Positions 27,432 through 35,425 of a stretch of DNA of 64,000 bases are shown here, in pieces; the stretch's first letter is position 1, and each line of letters begins with the position of its first letter. The notes under the pieces were generated by a model that was not told the origin of the DNA, did no database searches, and saw only the letters and a list, made by a program, of their open reading frames with translations. The stretch covers positions 62,001 to 126,000 of the forward strand of contig PGYA01000008.1 in assembly GCA_002839435.1 (NCBI GenBank), given 5' to 3'. This stretch comes from Candidatus Riflebacteria bacterium HGW-Riflebacteria-2 (lineage in GTDB: Bacteria; Muiribacteriota; Ozemobacteria; Ozemobacterales; Ozemobacteraceae). The position numbers and the translations under genes were made by a program.

Positions 27432-29189
27432 ATGAATCCTGTCACCAGCCAAATTGAACCGCTAATTACCGCCACAGCAGGGACCATATTGTTATGGGCG
27501 CTGGGCCGTCGTTTGACCGCTAATATGAGCTTCGATCTTGGGCGCGGCAGTTATGTCGGGGCTTTTCCTTTTCTTGGGGCGCTTCTCGGTGCCGGTCTGG
27601 CGGGCGGCATATTTTGGCAGCAGAGTTTTCTGGCACTGGCCGCGGGCACCTGTCTGCTGACTCTAACCGGCTTCTTGCGCGACCGCCAGAGATTTTCATA
27701 CCTGACTCTGCTGCCATGGTGCGCTCTTATAACAATTGCCAGTCTGTTTGCAGCGACCGATACTGGCGGTCTCTTCGTCATTTCGGCTACGGTGTGGGCA
27801 CTGCTGATAATATTCTGTCTCAAGATCGCGGCGATGGTATACGAAATGCCCTTCATCCTGCTGACAACCAGTACCCTGACGCAGTTCATACTCTTTTCGC
27901 AGCAACAGTTCACACAGACTGCTGTTCTGGCCAATCTTTCGCTGCTGACCGCGTCAATTGTAATGCTCATTTATTCAACCGGTGGAAGACGCGTTCTGAC
28001 TGGCAGCAGCGGCATTTTTGCTGCCGGATTCCTGCTGGCTGCTGTCTCACTACTGGAAGGCTCAGGGCAACTGCTGATTTTTGGGCTTTTTGTGCCGTCG
28101 ATGGTTATTCTGTTTCCATTTGCGCTGATCAGCACGATGATCGTCGCATCGTATTTCGGCAACCGCCTGCACCACGGCAACAATCGCGAAAGAATCTATT
28201 CCTGGTCGCTACGCCGTGAAAAAACCGTGCTGTTCGCCGGACTGTTCTTTCTTTGTCTGAACTTTCTGGCGCTGCTGGTTCTCATCGATGCTCCCGGCCC
28301 GGCCTATTTTGTTCTTTTTCTGCTTTTTGTTTTTTCTTTATCAGTTTTTGTCACTGCCTTTGCCCGCAAAGAAACTGGCAACATTATTCAGACACCGGCA
28401 CAGATCGAAATTCTTGGGATCACCGTCGATGCCTTACTACCGGCAGAAGTTATTACCCGAATCGATAGTTATCTGCGCCTTACGCCTGAAGCAGCTGAGA
28501 AGCCAACAGAAAATTTCTCAGGAAACAATGGCGCGGCGCTCTTTCATATTGTAACTGCCGACTCACTGGCACTGGTGCGGGCCGGCGAGGACGAGCGCTT
28601 CAAAAATTCGATGCGCCGGGCTGCTCTTGTCGTGCCAGACGGCGCCGGTGTTGTCTGGGCGGCTGATTTTTTGGGCACTCCCCTTCCCGGCCGGGTGCCG
28701 GGAGTCGCTCTGGTGTCACATATCTGTAAAACTGCCGGCAAAGCCGGCTGGAAAGTTTTTTTTCTCGGTGGCAAACCCGGCATAGCCGAGCAGGCGGCAG
28801 CCCTGCTGCAACAAGAACATGGCATAGCTGTATGCGGCATAGAGCACGGCTACTTTACGCCTGATTCTGCCGAAGAAGAAGCTGTATTAGAAAAGATCGC
28901 CGCCGCTCGACCAGATATCATATTTGTAGCGCTTGGCGTGCCGCGCCAGGAGTTTTTCATCGCGCGCCTGCGCAACTGTCTTAAACGTGGCGTTGCAATC
29001 GGCGTAGGCGGCAGTTTCGACGTAATATCGCAGACATTGCCAAGAGCCCCTTACTGGATGCAGCGCTTCGGCATCGAATGGCTTTTCCGCCTCTGGCTCG
29101 AACCGCGCCGCTTCATGCGCATGCTCGGCATTCCCCTCTTCGTCCTGCAAATCCTCCGCCACAAATGGAACAACGATCAAAAACCATAG
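27432..29189 (+). CDS. WecG/TagA/CpsF-type glycosyltransferase fused to a degenerate WecA-like membrane domain
   Basis: 585 residues. Residues 1-310 form about ten membrane segments; 330-585 are a WecG/TagA transferase (HIVTADSLALVRAGE, ALVVPDGAGVVWAADFLGTPLPGRVPG with the conserved PDG, FLGGKPGIAEQAA, PDIIFVALGVPRQEFFI, GVGGSFDVISQ, and the membrane-binding end WLFRLWLEPRRF). TagA/WecG add ManNAc or ManNAcA to lipid-linked GlcNAc. The membrane part follows the WecA/TagO layout, but its motifs are altered: GSSG where GDSG is expected, LRDRQR where DDxxD is expected, and RLHHGN instead of HLHH. I infer an inactive WecA-like lipid-binding domain. ATG 27432 is supported by the adjacent promoter. 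Confidence 0.88.
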   Translation: MNPVTSQIEPLITATAGTILLWALGRRLTANMSFDLGRGSYVGAFPFLGALLGAGLAGGIFWQQSFLALAAGTCLLTLTGFLRDRQRFSYLTLLPWCALITIASLFAATDTGGLFVISATVWALLIIFCLKIAAMVYEMPFILLTTSTLTQFILFSQQQFTQTAVLANLSLLTASIVMLIYSTGGRRVLTGSSGIFAAGFLLAAVSLLEGSGQLLIFGLFVPSMVILFPFALISTMIVASYFGNRLHHGNNRERIYSWSLRREKTVLFAGLFFLCLNFLALLVLIDAPGPAYFVLFLLFVFSLSVFVTAFARKETGNIIQTPAQIEILGITVDALLPAEVITRIDSYLRLTPEAAEKPTENFSGNNGAALFHIVTADSLALVRAGEDERFKNSMRRAALVVPDGAGVVWAADFLGTPLPGRVPGVALVSHICKTAGKAGWKVFFLGGKPGIAEQAAALLQQEHGIAVCGIEHGYFTPDSAEEEAVLEKIAAARPDIIFVALGVPRQEFFIARLRNCLKRGVAIGVGGSFDVISQTLPRAPYWMQRFGIEWLFRLWLEPRRFMRMLGIPLFVLQILRHKWNNDQKP

Positions 29190-29225
29190 CTATTCGTTCA
29201 CAGGCCTGTTCAAAAGCAAATTGTA

Positions 29226-29358
29226 TCTCACAAAGCCACCAAGAGCGCAGAGAAAATCATATTTGTCCAATCTCGTTCTCATTCATCTCTTCCCTCTGAG
29301 AAAAACAATACCTGCTGCACCATCCATAAAGACGCTGCGGCTTTGTGGCTTTGTGAGA
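29226..29358. repeat. Inverted-repeat element
   Basis: TCTCACAAAGCCAC at 29226-29239 is repeated exactly in inverted orientation at 29345-29358, with partial agreement for about 12 bases further inward. The interior has no coding frame. It is probably a small non-autonomous insertion. Confidence 0.65.
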
Positions 29359-29383
29359 AAAATCTTCGCCCTCTCTTTAACAA

Positions 29384-29416
29384 GAAAGCCGGGGATTGTG
29401 CGTCCCCGGCTCTGTT
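29384..29416 (-). terminator. Rho-independent terminator
   Basis: On the minus strand AGCCGGGGA pairs with TCCCCGGCT, followed by TTCTTGTT. It lies just beyond the stop of the exported-protein gene. Confidence 0.85.
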
Positions 29417-29426
29417 TTTGTATCGC

Positions 29427-30350
29427 TTACTTCTTTTCGTTGGCTTTTTCGGAGAGCTTGAGCATAGTGTTTTTGAACTGTTCGGCAGGCACGCTGAGGA
29501 ATATTCTTGCCAGGTTTTCCTGGTTGTCTTCAACCTTGGCGCTCTTGAGCAGTTCGGTCATTTCGGGAACAGAAGCTGTCCAGCCGCGGAAAGCGTCAAG
29601 CAGGTTGATCATGGCATCGACAAATTCGGGCAGTTCGGTCTTCTTTTCAACGAGGCCGGCGAATTCCATGGTGAATTGCTTGTCATAATCGACCGAGAAA
29701 AAGGCGGTCTTCATGTTCTGCAGACCGGCAACCGGAATCTGCACGCGACTTTCCCAATTTGGAGTGGTGACTACGGCGCCCCAAAGGCGCGAGGCTGTAT
29801 CGACACGTTCCAGCATGTGTGAGAAAGCTTTGTTAGTGTTGATGTTTTTGGCCTTGCCGCTGCTAAGCTGTGCAACCAGTTTAAGAACGTCTTCAGCGCC
29901 AAAAGCCATGGTGGTTTCATTGATGAAGATCATGTTACCGTTAGCGTTGAGTTTGTTCTTAACCGCCTGCAGGCCTTCCATCGTAACGATTTCGAAGCTG
30001 GCAGCAAGATCTTTGTCGGTCTGAATCATCTCGGAGATCTTCTTGGCCGAGAAAGTGCCATTAACCAGGACGCAGGGGCGCTCCTTAGCATCGAGAAACA
30101 ACATGACGTTTCTTATGTCGCGAGCGGGCTCAATGCCGGCGCGCTTGTAGAAATTGACCATATCGTTGTTGGTAGCTTCGATCTGGGTATCCAGAACCGC
30201 CTTGATTTCGGGCTGCGCTACGATCGCAGCAAAATCGAAATTGACGACCAGATAGGCATCGCTCGGAACGAGCGGCAGCAGCACGCTACTATAAGCTGCT
30301 ATAGTGCTGAATACGAAAAGTACGGCTACCAGTAAAAATTTTGCTTTCAT
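29427..30350 (-). CDS. Exported protein of unknown function
   Basis: 307 residues, not recognised. Signal peptide MKAKFLLVAVLFVFSTIAAYS. The mature part starts VLLPLVPSDAYLVVNFDFAAI and alternates short strands and helices (RPCVLVNGTFSAKKISEMIQT, NGNMIFINETTMAFGAEDVLKLVAQL). This pattern recalls soluble substrate- or heme-free periplasmic proteins of the DUF3352 type, but that is only an impression. ATG 30350 follows GAGGAGGAAC; a longer frame to 30473 lacks a ribosome site and would bury the signal. It has its own terminator and lies downstream of the porins. Confidence 0.8.
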   Translation of the reverse strand: MKAKFLLVAVLFVFSTIAAYSSVLLPLVPSDAYLVVNFDFAAIVAQPEIKAVLDTQIEATNNDMVNFYKRAGIEPARDIRNVMLFLDAKERPCVLVNGTFSAKKISEMIQTDKDLAASFEIVTMEGLQAVKNKLNANGNMIFINETTMAFGAEDVLKLVAQLSSGKAKNINTNKAFSHMLERVDTASRLWGAVVTTPNWESRVQIPVAGLQNMKTAFFSVDYDKQFTMEFAGLVEKKTELPEFVDAMINLLDAFRGWTASVPEMTELLKSAKVEDNQENLARIFLSVPAEQFKNTMLKLSEKANEKK

Positions 30351-30477
30351 GTGTTCCTCCTCTAAAATCGGTACAAAATAAACTCTTCTCTGCAAGATAA
30401 GTCCTGCCAGCTGCAAAGTCAACTTTCCCAACCACAAAAATTGTTTAACATTTCTCCAAAAAATTATTAGCAAAGAG

Positions 30478-30508
30478 AAAACCCGCCGGGCGGGTGCCCG
30501 GCGGGTTT
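30478..30508 (-). terminator. Rho-independent terminator of porin 1
   Basis: On the minus strand AAACCCGCCGGGC and GCCCGGCGGGTTT pair around ACCC, followed by TCTC. The stem is nearly identical to the one after porin 2. Confidence 0.9.
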
Positions 30509-30518
30509 GAGGTCGTTT

Positions 30519-30561
30519 ACCTTGCGATTGCTTCGGTGGCCTAAGCCACCTCGCAATGACG
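30519..30561. repeat. REP-like palindrome
   Basis: GATTGCTTCGGTGGC, CTAA, then GCCACCTCGCAATGACG. It shares GATTGCTTCG and CTCGCAATGACG with 32858-32912 and, inverted or degenerate, with 17142-17222. Confidence 0.65.
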
Positions 30562-30568
30562 AGATAGA

Positions 30569-32476
30569 TTAGAACTGGCTGTAGATTTCAGTCCAGAGCA
30601 TGTTGTAGTCGTAGTCGCCGAACAGGCCACCACCAGCAGCAACTTTTCTCTGGGTAGCGGTAAGCTTCTGAGCGTCGCCAGTCATTTCAAAGTTGGTGTA
30701 ACCGACTCTGATTCTGGTATTTTCAGCAAGCTGATAGCGATATTCAAAGGTGAATACAGTTGCTTCGCCTTCTGCAGTCATGAAGTTATTCCATCTGTCA
30801 TAAGCAGAGTTAGCACCCTTGGTAACAGCTGTTGCAGCAGCATAAGCGGCGGCAGTTGTTTCACCATTAGCATATTTGGCCAGGTCGTTAGAAACATTGT
30901 CATCAAGTTCATCGATGAAGTCGCCAGCGATTCTGAAATAATGCTTGGTGTTGCGGGGGCGGAATTCGGCCTGGAGCTTGAGAACGCCCATGTTCATCAG
31001 ACCATTGCGGAAATAGTTGTTGCCGCGGCTGATATCTTCATAAGGAGTTTCGATACCGTCCTGATATCTCTGGTCGTTGTCAAGGGCAAGGGCGCCGATT
31101 GATTCGTCGTCAGCAAAAGTGTAAGCAAGTTTAGCAGCCCATTCTTTTTTGCTGTCCCATTTTACTGCAACATGACCCATCCAGCCTTCCATTTCGGGCT
31201 GAATATAAGGAGTAGCAGCATTGGCAAGGATATCAATTTCATAACCAGTGTAAGCGAAGCCAAGGTCATAGTCCCAGTGACCGTTGTTACCGATCGGGCC
31301 TTTTGAACCGAATTCAACATCCCAGCGGCCGTCATCGGTCTGCTGAGGATTAGCAGCAATAGCAGCAACAGTGTTAGTATTGCCAAGAGCCAGACCACTG
31401 AAGTTAACAATGCCACCGATATTATTGGTCATGTTGAGAGCTACAACCGGATCTTCCTGAGCATAGATGCCCAGATAGAGGTCGTGATCGCGATACTTGG
31501 TGCCAAGGTTGAGGTTCCAAACATTGCGGAAGTCAACGCCAGCGGCTCTGTCATAAACTTTGCCCTGGAGGCGGTCATAGATAACCTGGAACACGATGTC
31601 TACGTCGCCAGAGCGCTTGTAGAAGCGAATAGCATCAACATAGTCATTCAGCAGGAGAGCGTGACCATGAGTGTAGAAGTTGCGACCGAAAGTGAAGTCT
31701 CCACCGAAGCGGAACATGTCTTTAACATGCAAGTAAGCAAGGTCAACTGTGTTATCAGTAACAGTGTTAATGCCGATGCCATTGAGACCGAAAGCACCCT
31801 GCATAGCACCAGGATTCTGAGCCGGATTAAGATCAGCAGCCTTGGTGAAAACATGCCAGCGAGCTACAGCATGAATGTTCTCGTCGATGTTGGCTTTGAA
31901 CTTGAAGCGGAGCTGGCTTTCGGTTCTGGCGTTGTCGTTGTTGCCAACCCAGGGAGTACCAACAAGACCATCATTGCGATGAACAAGGTTGGTGTGGCGA
32001 ACGAGCATGTCGCCTGAAAGCTTAACCTTTTCCATGCCACCCTTGGCCATGTAGTCTTTGATGCCGTCTACGTCACGCTTCAGCATGGAGACGTCTTCTT
32101 TTACTACCTGCATGTCGTCTTCGAGAGCGGTAACTTTAACACCCAGGAGTGCCAGTTCGTCTGCGAATTCAACAGTCAGTTTTTCGAGGGTCTGGAGGTC
32201 AGACTTGGTTACGAGGTTGGTGCCGATGCCAGATTCGAGCATCTGTTCAACGTTAGCAACCATTTTGGCGGTAACCATGGCGAGAGCATAGCGGGTAACA
32301 GTCTGCTTGCCCTTGAAGGTTCCATCGGGATAACCCTGCAGGATGCCTTTGGCAGCCAGCTTGTTTACTGCATCATATGCCCAGTGTGAAAACGGAACAT
32401 CAGAGAAAGGATTTGCGGTTGCTACTACGGTTGAAAGAACCATAACAGCTACGAGAAGGATACTAATACGTTTCAT
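30569..32476 (-). CDS. SLH-domain outer-membrane porin (porin 1)
   Basis: 635 residues. Signal peptide MKRISILLVAVMVLSTVVATA, then one SLH domain (FSDVPFSHWAYDAVNKLAAKGILQGYPDGTFKGKQTVTRYALA, with the TVTR-type core), a coiled coil (about 75-135, LEKLTVEFADELALLGVKVTALEDDMQVVKEDVSML), and a long barrel of alternating strands ending in phenylalanine (IYSQF). This is the layout of SLH porins in Deinococcota, Synergistota and cyanobacteria, where SLH binds the wall and the barrel spans the outer membrane. It is a tandem paralogue of porin 2, with its own strong promoter, long leader and terminator. ATG 32476 follows GGGGGAA. Confidence 0.93.
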   Translation of the reverse strand: MKRISILLVAVMVLSTVVATANPFSDVPFSHWAYDAVNKLAAKGILQGYPDGTFKGKQTVTRYALAMVTAKMVANVEQMLESGIGTNLVTKSDLQTLEKLTVEFADELALLGVKVTALEDDMQVVKEDVSMLKRDVDGIKDYMAKGGMEKVKLSGDMLVRHTNLVHRNDGLVGTPWVGNNDNARTESQLRFKFKANIDENIHAVARWHVFTKAADLNPAQNPGAMQGAFGLNGIGINTVTDNTVDLAYLHVKDMFRFGGDFTFGRNFYTHGHALLLNDYVDAIRFYKRSGDVDIVFQVIYDRLQGKVYDRAAGVDFRNVWNLNLGTKYRDHDLYLGIYAQEDPVVALNMTNNIGGIVNFSGLALGNTNTVAAIAANPQQTDDGRWDVEFGSKGPIGNNGHWDYDLGFAYTGYEIDILANAATPYIQPEMEGWMGHVAVKWDSKKEWAAKLAYTFADDESIGALALDNDQRYQDGIETPYEDISRGNNYFRNGLMNMGVLKLQAEFRPRNTKHYFRIAGDFIDELDDNVSNDLAKYANGETTAAAYAAATAVTKGANSAYDRWNNFMTAEGEATVFTFEYRYQLAENTRIRVGYTNFEMTGDAQKLTATQRKVAAGGGLFGDYDYNMLWTEIYSQF

Positions 32477-32750
32477 AAATTCCCCCATATAGGTTTCGAT
32501 TTGAGATTTTCGATCTTTTGGGGTTCTACCTTTATGACTTTCCGTTTTCTTCTGATTGCCGTTCGCATTACAGTGTCCATGTTTCCTTTAACGTTTGCGG
32601 CCATCTTCAAAATTCGGTCTGTCTTCCGGGCTTTACCCCCAGGTGATTTTTCACCTTACCAGTCCTTTGGCGTATCTTACAGGCTACCTATCTAGAGTTA
32701 CACCCCCTTCCGTGATACCTGCTAAATACAATTGTGCCTAGGGCTTAGTA
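32477..32750 (-). promoter_or_regulatory. Long 5' leader of porin 1, probably structured
   Basis: About 270 bases separate the promoter from the ATG. A conserved block at 32669-32718 is shared with porin 2 and can fold: GTATCAC pairs with GT-AA-GATAC. Inside it, GGG(GTGTAA)CTC forms a small hairpin. A second hairpin, AGGTGAAAAATCACCT, follows at 32640-32655. A second conserved spot, AACATGGACACT (32572-32583), can start a 35-codon frame that ends on the porin ATG. It matches no riboswitch class I know. Confidence 0.65.
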
Positions 32751-32755
32751 GCAAG

Positions 32756-32784
32756 ATAATAGTTGTATGCTTTTCTTTTGTCAA
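32756..32784 (-). promoter_or_regulatory. Strong sigma70-type promoter of porin 1
   Basis: TTGACA (32784-32779), 17-bp spacer, TATTAT (32761-32756) on the minus strand: a perfect -35 and near-consensus -10. Confidence 0.85.
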
Positions 32785-32815
32785 GAAAATATTTTTAATT
32801 TTTTTCGAAAAAGAG

Positions 32816-32845
32816 AAAACCCGCCGGGTTGCCCCGGCGGGTTTT
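32816..32845 (-). terminator. Rho-independent terminator of porin 2
   Basis: AAAACCCGCCGGG pairs with CCCGGCGGGTTTT around GCAA, then TCTCTTTTT on the minus strand. Confidence 0.9.
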
Positions 32846-32857
32846 AAAGAACACATT

Positions 32858-32912
32858 GTGATTGCTTCGTCGTTCTGCTTCGCTGAAGCTACGCAGAACT
32901 CCTCGCAATGAC
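32858..32912. repeat. REP-like palindrome
   Basis: GATTGCTTCGTCGTTCTGC, a TTCGCTGAAGCTAC loop region, then GCAGAACTCCTCGCAATGACG. It belongs to the same family as 30519-30561 and, like it, sits just after a porin stop codon. Confidence 0.65.
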
Positions 32913-32925
32913 GGTTCGGACCAGA

Positions 32926-34809
32926 TTAGAATCTGCTGTAGATCTCAGCCCAGAACATCTGGTATTCGTAGTCACCAACACCGGCAGAGCCGCCACCAGC
33001 ATTAACAGCTGCTGTTGCGCCAAGTGCCTTAGTTGCCTTGCCATCCATGTCAAAATTGGTATAACCAACTCTGATTCTGGTATTTTCGGCCAGCTGATAG
33101 CGATATTCAAAGGTGAATACTACAGCCTGAGCTTCAGCTGTGCCAAAGTTATTCCATCTATCGTAAGCAGTATTAGTAACACCGGCAGCAACAGCTGCAT
33201 TATAGGCAGCGGCAGTAGTGTCACCATTGGCATACTTGGCCAGGTCATTGCTGACAGTCTCATCAAGTTCGTTGAGGAAATCGCCAACTACTCTGAAGTA
33301 GTGCTTGGTGTTGCGGGGGCGATATTCAGCCTGGAGCTTGAGGTCTCCCATGTTCATCAGGCCATTGCGGAAATAATTGTTACCGCGGGCGATATCTTCA
33401 TAGGGACCTTCGGTTGCATCGCAATATCTCAGATCATTGTTAACGGCATAAGCACCGACTGATTCATCATCAGCAAAGGTATAAGCAAGTTTGGCTGCCC
33501 ATTCTTTTCTGCTGTCCCATTTTACTGCAACATGACCCATCCAACCCTGCATTTCAGGGCTGATAAAGTTAGAAGCAGCGCCAATATTATTAACGATATC
33601 AATTTCATAGTTGGTGTAAACGAAACCGAGGTCATAGTCCCAGTGACCGTTGTTACCGATCGGGCCTTTTGAACCGAATTCAACGTCCCAACGACTGTCG
33701 CTTTCCTGCTGTCCATTAACTGTGTTTCCACGAACAAGACCAAAAGGCACGGCCACACCAAAGGTGTCTGTCATGTCAACTGCGAGAGCGGGTTCTTCCT
33801 GAGCATAGACGCCCATATAGAGGTCGTGATCACGATACTTGGTGCCAAGGTTAAGGTTCCACACACCGCGGAAATCGACATTCTGACCCTTGTCATTGTA
33901 ACTGCCTTCATGGCGGTCATAGATGTGCTGGAAAACGACGTCTACGTCGCCGGAGCGCTTGTTATAGCGAACGACATCGATGTAGTTGTTGATCAGGAGA
34001 GAATGACCCTGAGCATAGAGGTTGCGACCGAAAGTGAAATCCCCACCAAAGCGGAACATGTCTTTGATATGCAGATAAGCGAGATCGATCATGTTGTTAG
34101 AAGTCGTGGTGATGCCAATTCCGAGGCTACCAAAACCAGAGGTAGTCAGGCCGGGAAGGTTAGACGGGTTGTTGTTATCAGTCGCCTTGGAGAACAGGCG
34201 CCAGCGAGCTACAGCGGTAATGTTCTCGTCAATATTGGCTTTGAACTTAAAGCGAATCTGGCTTTCGGTTCTGGAGTTGTCATTATTACCAGCAATCAGA
34301 CCGTCATTATTGGTGACCAGATTGGTGTGTCTTACCAGCATATCGCCAGAAATCTTAACCTTTTCCATGCCGCCCTTGGCCATGTAGTCTTTAATGCCGT
34401 CTACATCGCGCTTAAGCATGGAGACGTCTTCTTTTACTACCTGCATGTCGTCTTCGAGAGCAGTAACTTTAACACCCAGGAGTGCAAGTTCGTCTGCGAA
34501 TTCAACAGTCAGTTTTTCAAGAGTCTGCAGGTCAGCTTTGGTTACCAGGTTGCTGCCAATACCGGTTTCGAGCATCTGCTCGACGTTGGCCAGCATTTTG
34601 GCGGTTACCATGGCGAGAGCATAGCGGGTTACAGTCTGCTTGCCCTTGAAGGTTCCATCAGGATAGCCCTGAAGAATGCCTTTGGCAGCAAGTTTGTTAA
34701 CTGCATCATAAGCCCAGTGTGAAAAAGGAACATCTTTAAAAGGAGTGGCGCTGGCTACTACGGTTGAAAGAACCATTACAGCCACGAGAAGGATAGAAAT
34801 ACGTTTCAT
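32926..34809 (-). CDS. SLH-domain outer-membrane porin (porin 2)
   Basis: 627 residues, with the same order as porin 1: signal peptide MKRISILLVAVMVLSTVVASA, one SLH domain (FKDVPFSHWAYDAVNKLAAKGILQGYPDGTF), coiled coil, and strand-rich barrel ending in phenylalanine (IYSRF). The first 150 residues are almost identical to porin 1; barrel segments facing outside, such as the region around residues 370-385, differ in length and sequence, as expected of surface loops. Tandem duplication is the simple explanation. It has an independent promoter, conserved leader and terminator, so both copies are separately expressed. Pore selectivity cannot be told. Confidence 0.93.
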   Translation of the reverse strand: MKRISILLVAVMVLSTVVASATPFKDVPFSHWAYDAVNKLAAKGILQGYPDGTFKGKQTVTRYALAMVTAKMLANVEQMLETGIGSNLVTKADLQTLEKLTVEFADELALLGVKVTALEDDMQVVKEDVSMLKRDVDGIKDYMAKGGMEKVKISGDMLVRHTNLVTNNDGLIAGNNDNSRTESQIRFKFKANIDENITAVARWRLFSKATDNNNPSNLPGLTTSGFGSLGIGITTTSNNMIDLAYLHIKDMFRFGGDFTFGRNLYAQGHSLLINNYIDVVRYNKRSGDVDVVFQHIYDRHEGSYNDKGQNVDFRGVWNLNLGTKYRDHDLYMGVYAQEEPALAVDMTDTFGVAVPFGLVRGNTVNGQQESDSRWDVEFGSKGPIGNNGHWDYDLGFVYTNYEIDIVNNIGAASNFISPEMQGWMGHVAVKWDSRKEWAAKLAYTFADDESVGAYAVNNDLRYCDATEGPYEDIARGNNYFRNGLMNMGDLKLQAEYRPRNTKHYFRVVGDFLNELDETVSNDLAKYANGDTTAAAYNAAVAAGVTNTAYDRWNNFGTAEAQAVVFTFEYRYQLAENTRIRVGYTNFDMDGKATKALGATAAVNAGGGSAGVGDYEYQMFWAEIYSRF

Positions 34810-35002
34810 AAATTCCCCCATACAGGATTGATTTTAGATTGTTTCCTTTGGGGTTCTGCCTTCGGTCACTGTTCAAAACTTTGCTGATCCAGCCGCTCAC
34901 ATCAGAGTGTCCATGTTGCCTTCAATGCTGACGGTAAGTTCTTTAAAGTTTCCAGCAGATTCTTCTAGCTTCTCCCCGGGCGTTTATACCCTCAAGACAA
35001 CC

Positions 35003-35053
35003 GGCGCATCCCACGGGCTACCTGTTTAGAGTTACACCTCCTTCCGTGACGCC
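35003..35053 (-). promoter_or_regulatory. Conserved leader block of porin 2
   Basis: On the minus strand GCGTCAC pairs with GT-GG-GATGC, the counterpart of GTATCAC/GT-AA-GATAC in porin 1; one pair changes from T-A to C-G and one from A-T to G-T, preserving the stem. Between the arms lies the shared GGAAGGAGGTGTAACTCTA and AGGTAGCC. A downstream hairpin differs in sequence but keeps its place (GGGTATAAACGCCC). Confidence 0.65.
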
Positions 35054-35087
35054 CATAAAACACAAATGCCTGTTGCCTTGCCGCGAG

Positions 35088-35116
35088 ATATTATTGCAAA
35101 ACCGTTTGTTTGTCAA
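35088..35116 (-). promoter_or_regulatory. Strong sigma70-type promoter of porin 2
   Basis: TTGACA (35116-35111), 17-bp spacer, TAATAT (35093-35088) on the minus strand. Confidence 0.85.
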
Positions 35117-35425
35117 GAAAATGATTTCACAATATTTCTTTGAATGGCCCAATCTATGCGTTTATATGAAGATATTGCAATGAAGCGAAGTAACCCGACA
35201 AACACTACCAGCATAGAATCAATGCATGATTCGGCAAGTCAGGTGAAAAATATTAGGGCTCAGATCAGAAACTCTATACCGGCGATGTTGCCAGCACGAG
35301 GTAAAATCTCACGAATATTTCTCATTCTTTGAGATCCTGCGACTTCGTGCAGAATGACGGTTGTATTTTTCCTGCGCATAACAATTATCGAGAAGCAGGC
35401 AAACGATTACGAGCGCGGTAAGATA
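35117..35425. other. Intergenic region with REP-like element
   Basis: No gene is supported. A short hairpin element at 35331-35361 (GATCCTGCGACTTCGTGCAG, then AATGACGG) matches the family seen at 27112. A 62-codon plus-strand frame here (35144-35332) has no ribosome site or recognisable product. Confidence 0.6.

Noticed and set aside
27022..27452. Minus frames with repeating EMQKCRNA
   Set aside because: They are translations of the tandem repeat tract and lack start signals.
32669..32718. Cyclic di-GMP-I riboswitch, suggested by GGTAGCC in the porin leader
   Set aside because: The hallmark GGCAAACC and CGCAAAGC segments are missing and the stem order differs.
35144..35332. 62-codon plus frame between porin 2 and rapZ
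   Set aside because: No ribosome site, no recognisable product, and it runs into a REP-like hairpin.
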